A DNA stretch of 64,000 nucleotides from Sulfitobacter maritimus (GTDB taxonomy: Bacteria > Pseudomonadota > Alphaproteobacteria > Rhodobacterales > Rhodobacteraceae): NCBI RefSeq assembly GCF_013346665.1, contig NZ_JABVBB010000038.1, positions 1-64,000 of the forward strand. Direction: 5' to 3'. Positions within the stretch are counted from its first letter, which is position 1, and each line of letters begins with the position of its first letter. The notes under the pieces are model-generated. The model was not told the DNA's origin, did no database searches, and saw nothing but the letters and a program-made list of their open reading frames with translations. The position numbers and the translations under genes are program-made. Below, piece by piece: positions 63,585-64,000 of the stretch.

Positions 63585-64000
63585 TCAGTTCGAAACGCTT
63601 TGCAGATAAGCGATCACGTCCGCCCGGTCTTCAACCTTGCGCAGACCCGCGAAGCCCATTGTGGTGCCGGGGGCGTAGCCTTTGGGGCTTTCGAGGAAAG
63701 CGCTCAGTTCTTCCGGGGTCCAGTCGCCTTCAAGCGAGGTCAGCGCGCCGGAGTAGCCAAAGCCATCCACCGCTGCAATGTCGCGGCCAACCACACCGTC
63801 CAGATGAGGGCCGGTGGCGTCGGTGCCGTCAACTTTGTGGCAGGCGGCGCATTTGCGGAAGACTTTGGAGCCGCTGTCGGCATCGGCTTCGGCCATAATG
63901 GCAGAGAAATCCACCTCTTCAGCGGCTTCGTCACCGCCGGCATCAGCCACTTCGATCACATAGGATGGCTCGCCATGCGCGTCGGCGTGGTAAATCTCTT
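63585..64000 (-). CDS. Membrane-anchored cytochrome c (5' end cut by window)
   Basis: The frame remains open to the window edge, so the start lies beyond 64000. The visible part contains EIYHADAHGEPSYVIEVAD, an acidic Ala/Glu linker, and a class I cytochrome c domain with haem motif CAACH and axial Met in GTTMGFAGL. In roseobacters this type carries an N-terminal membrane anchor (CycM/cytochrome c-y-like) and shuttles electrons between the bc1 complex and oxidases. The anchor itself is outside the window, so that assignment is inferred. Confidence 0.9.
   Translation of the reverse strand, partial: EIYHADAHGEPSYVIEVADAGGDEAAEEVDFSAIMAEADADSGSKVFRKCAACHKVDGTDATGPHLDGVVGRDIAAVDGFGYSGALTSLEGDWTPEELSAFLESPKGYAPGTTMGFAGLRKVEDRADVIAYLQSVSN

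Overview
The window is a stretch of a high-GC alphaproteobacterial chromosome, almost certainly from the Roseobacter group of Rhodobacteraceae (Sulfitobacter-like; the genus is an inference). The signs are the split F0 ATP synthase operon with separate b and b' subunits, the ChvG/ChvI-HprK-RapZ-PTS block next to pckA, MipZ, a short HPr kinase, a DUF6473 protein, TRAP and Yej transporters, and AAAGGA-type ribosome binding sites. I see no insertion sequence, prophage, CRISPR array or rRNA. One tRNA (CAU anticodon) is present. Both ends cut a gene: tuf (3' end missing) on the left and a membrane-anchored cytochrome c (5' end missing) on the right.

Layout: 1-8.5 kb holds tuf, a lipoprotein, a P450, parC, an SH3 protein, an SDR, a small two-TM protein and a PduO-type cobalamin adenosyltransferase. 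8.6-12.3 kb carries etfBA and a 3-hydroxyacyl-CoA dehydrogenase, with a DUF6473 gene between them on the other strand. 12.5-20 kb is an acyltransferase, then the regulatory block HPr-EIIA-rapZ-hprK-chvG-chvI on the minus strand, divergent from pckA. 20-25.5 kb has two DNA-binding regulators, smc and a lipoprotein. 25.6-28.3 kb is atpIBEF'F. 28.5-31.5 kb has an ArsR regulator, an EamA exporter and a LysR/azoreductase divergent pair. 31.8-37.3 kb is a translation and protein-export cluster (ffh, rpsP, rimM, trmD, rplS, rpmE) with chorismate mutase, bluB and three very small genes embedded in it. 37.5-40.6 kb holds a membrane protein, mipZ, an EamA exporter and a MarR regulator.

40.8-52.3 kb is the most accessory part. 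It contains a MarR-flanked operon (fumarylacetoacetase family, variant metallo-beta-lactamase fold protein, FAD monooxygenase, DUF2783), a lone Tat-exported peptide/nickel-type binding protein, an amidase/oxidoreductase pair, a thioesterase, and a complete TRAP transporter. It looks like uptake and breakdown of an aromatic or amide-bearing compound, but no ring-cleavage dioxygenase is in view. 52.5-63.4 kb has the tRNA, an SDR lacking the catalytic lysine, clpS-rsmC, a HAD hydrolase, a SPOR-domain DD-carboxypeptidase and the full yejABEF peptide importer.

Most genes are ordinary housekeeping genes. The features least explained by known annotation are a dispersed structured repeat found just after gene 3' ends (three full copies, two partial), tiny genes coupled to rimM/trmD, the aromatic operon with its altered hydrolase active site, the degenerate SDR, and a shared palindrome upstream of two solute-binding protein genes.
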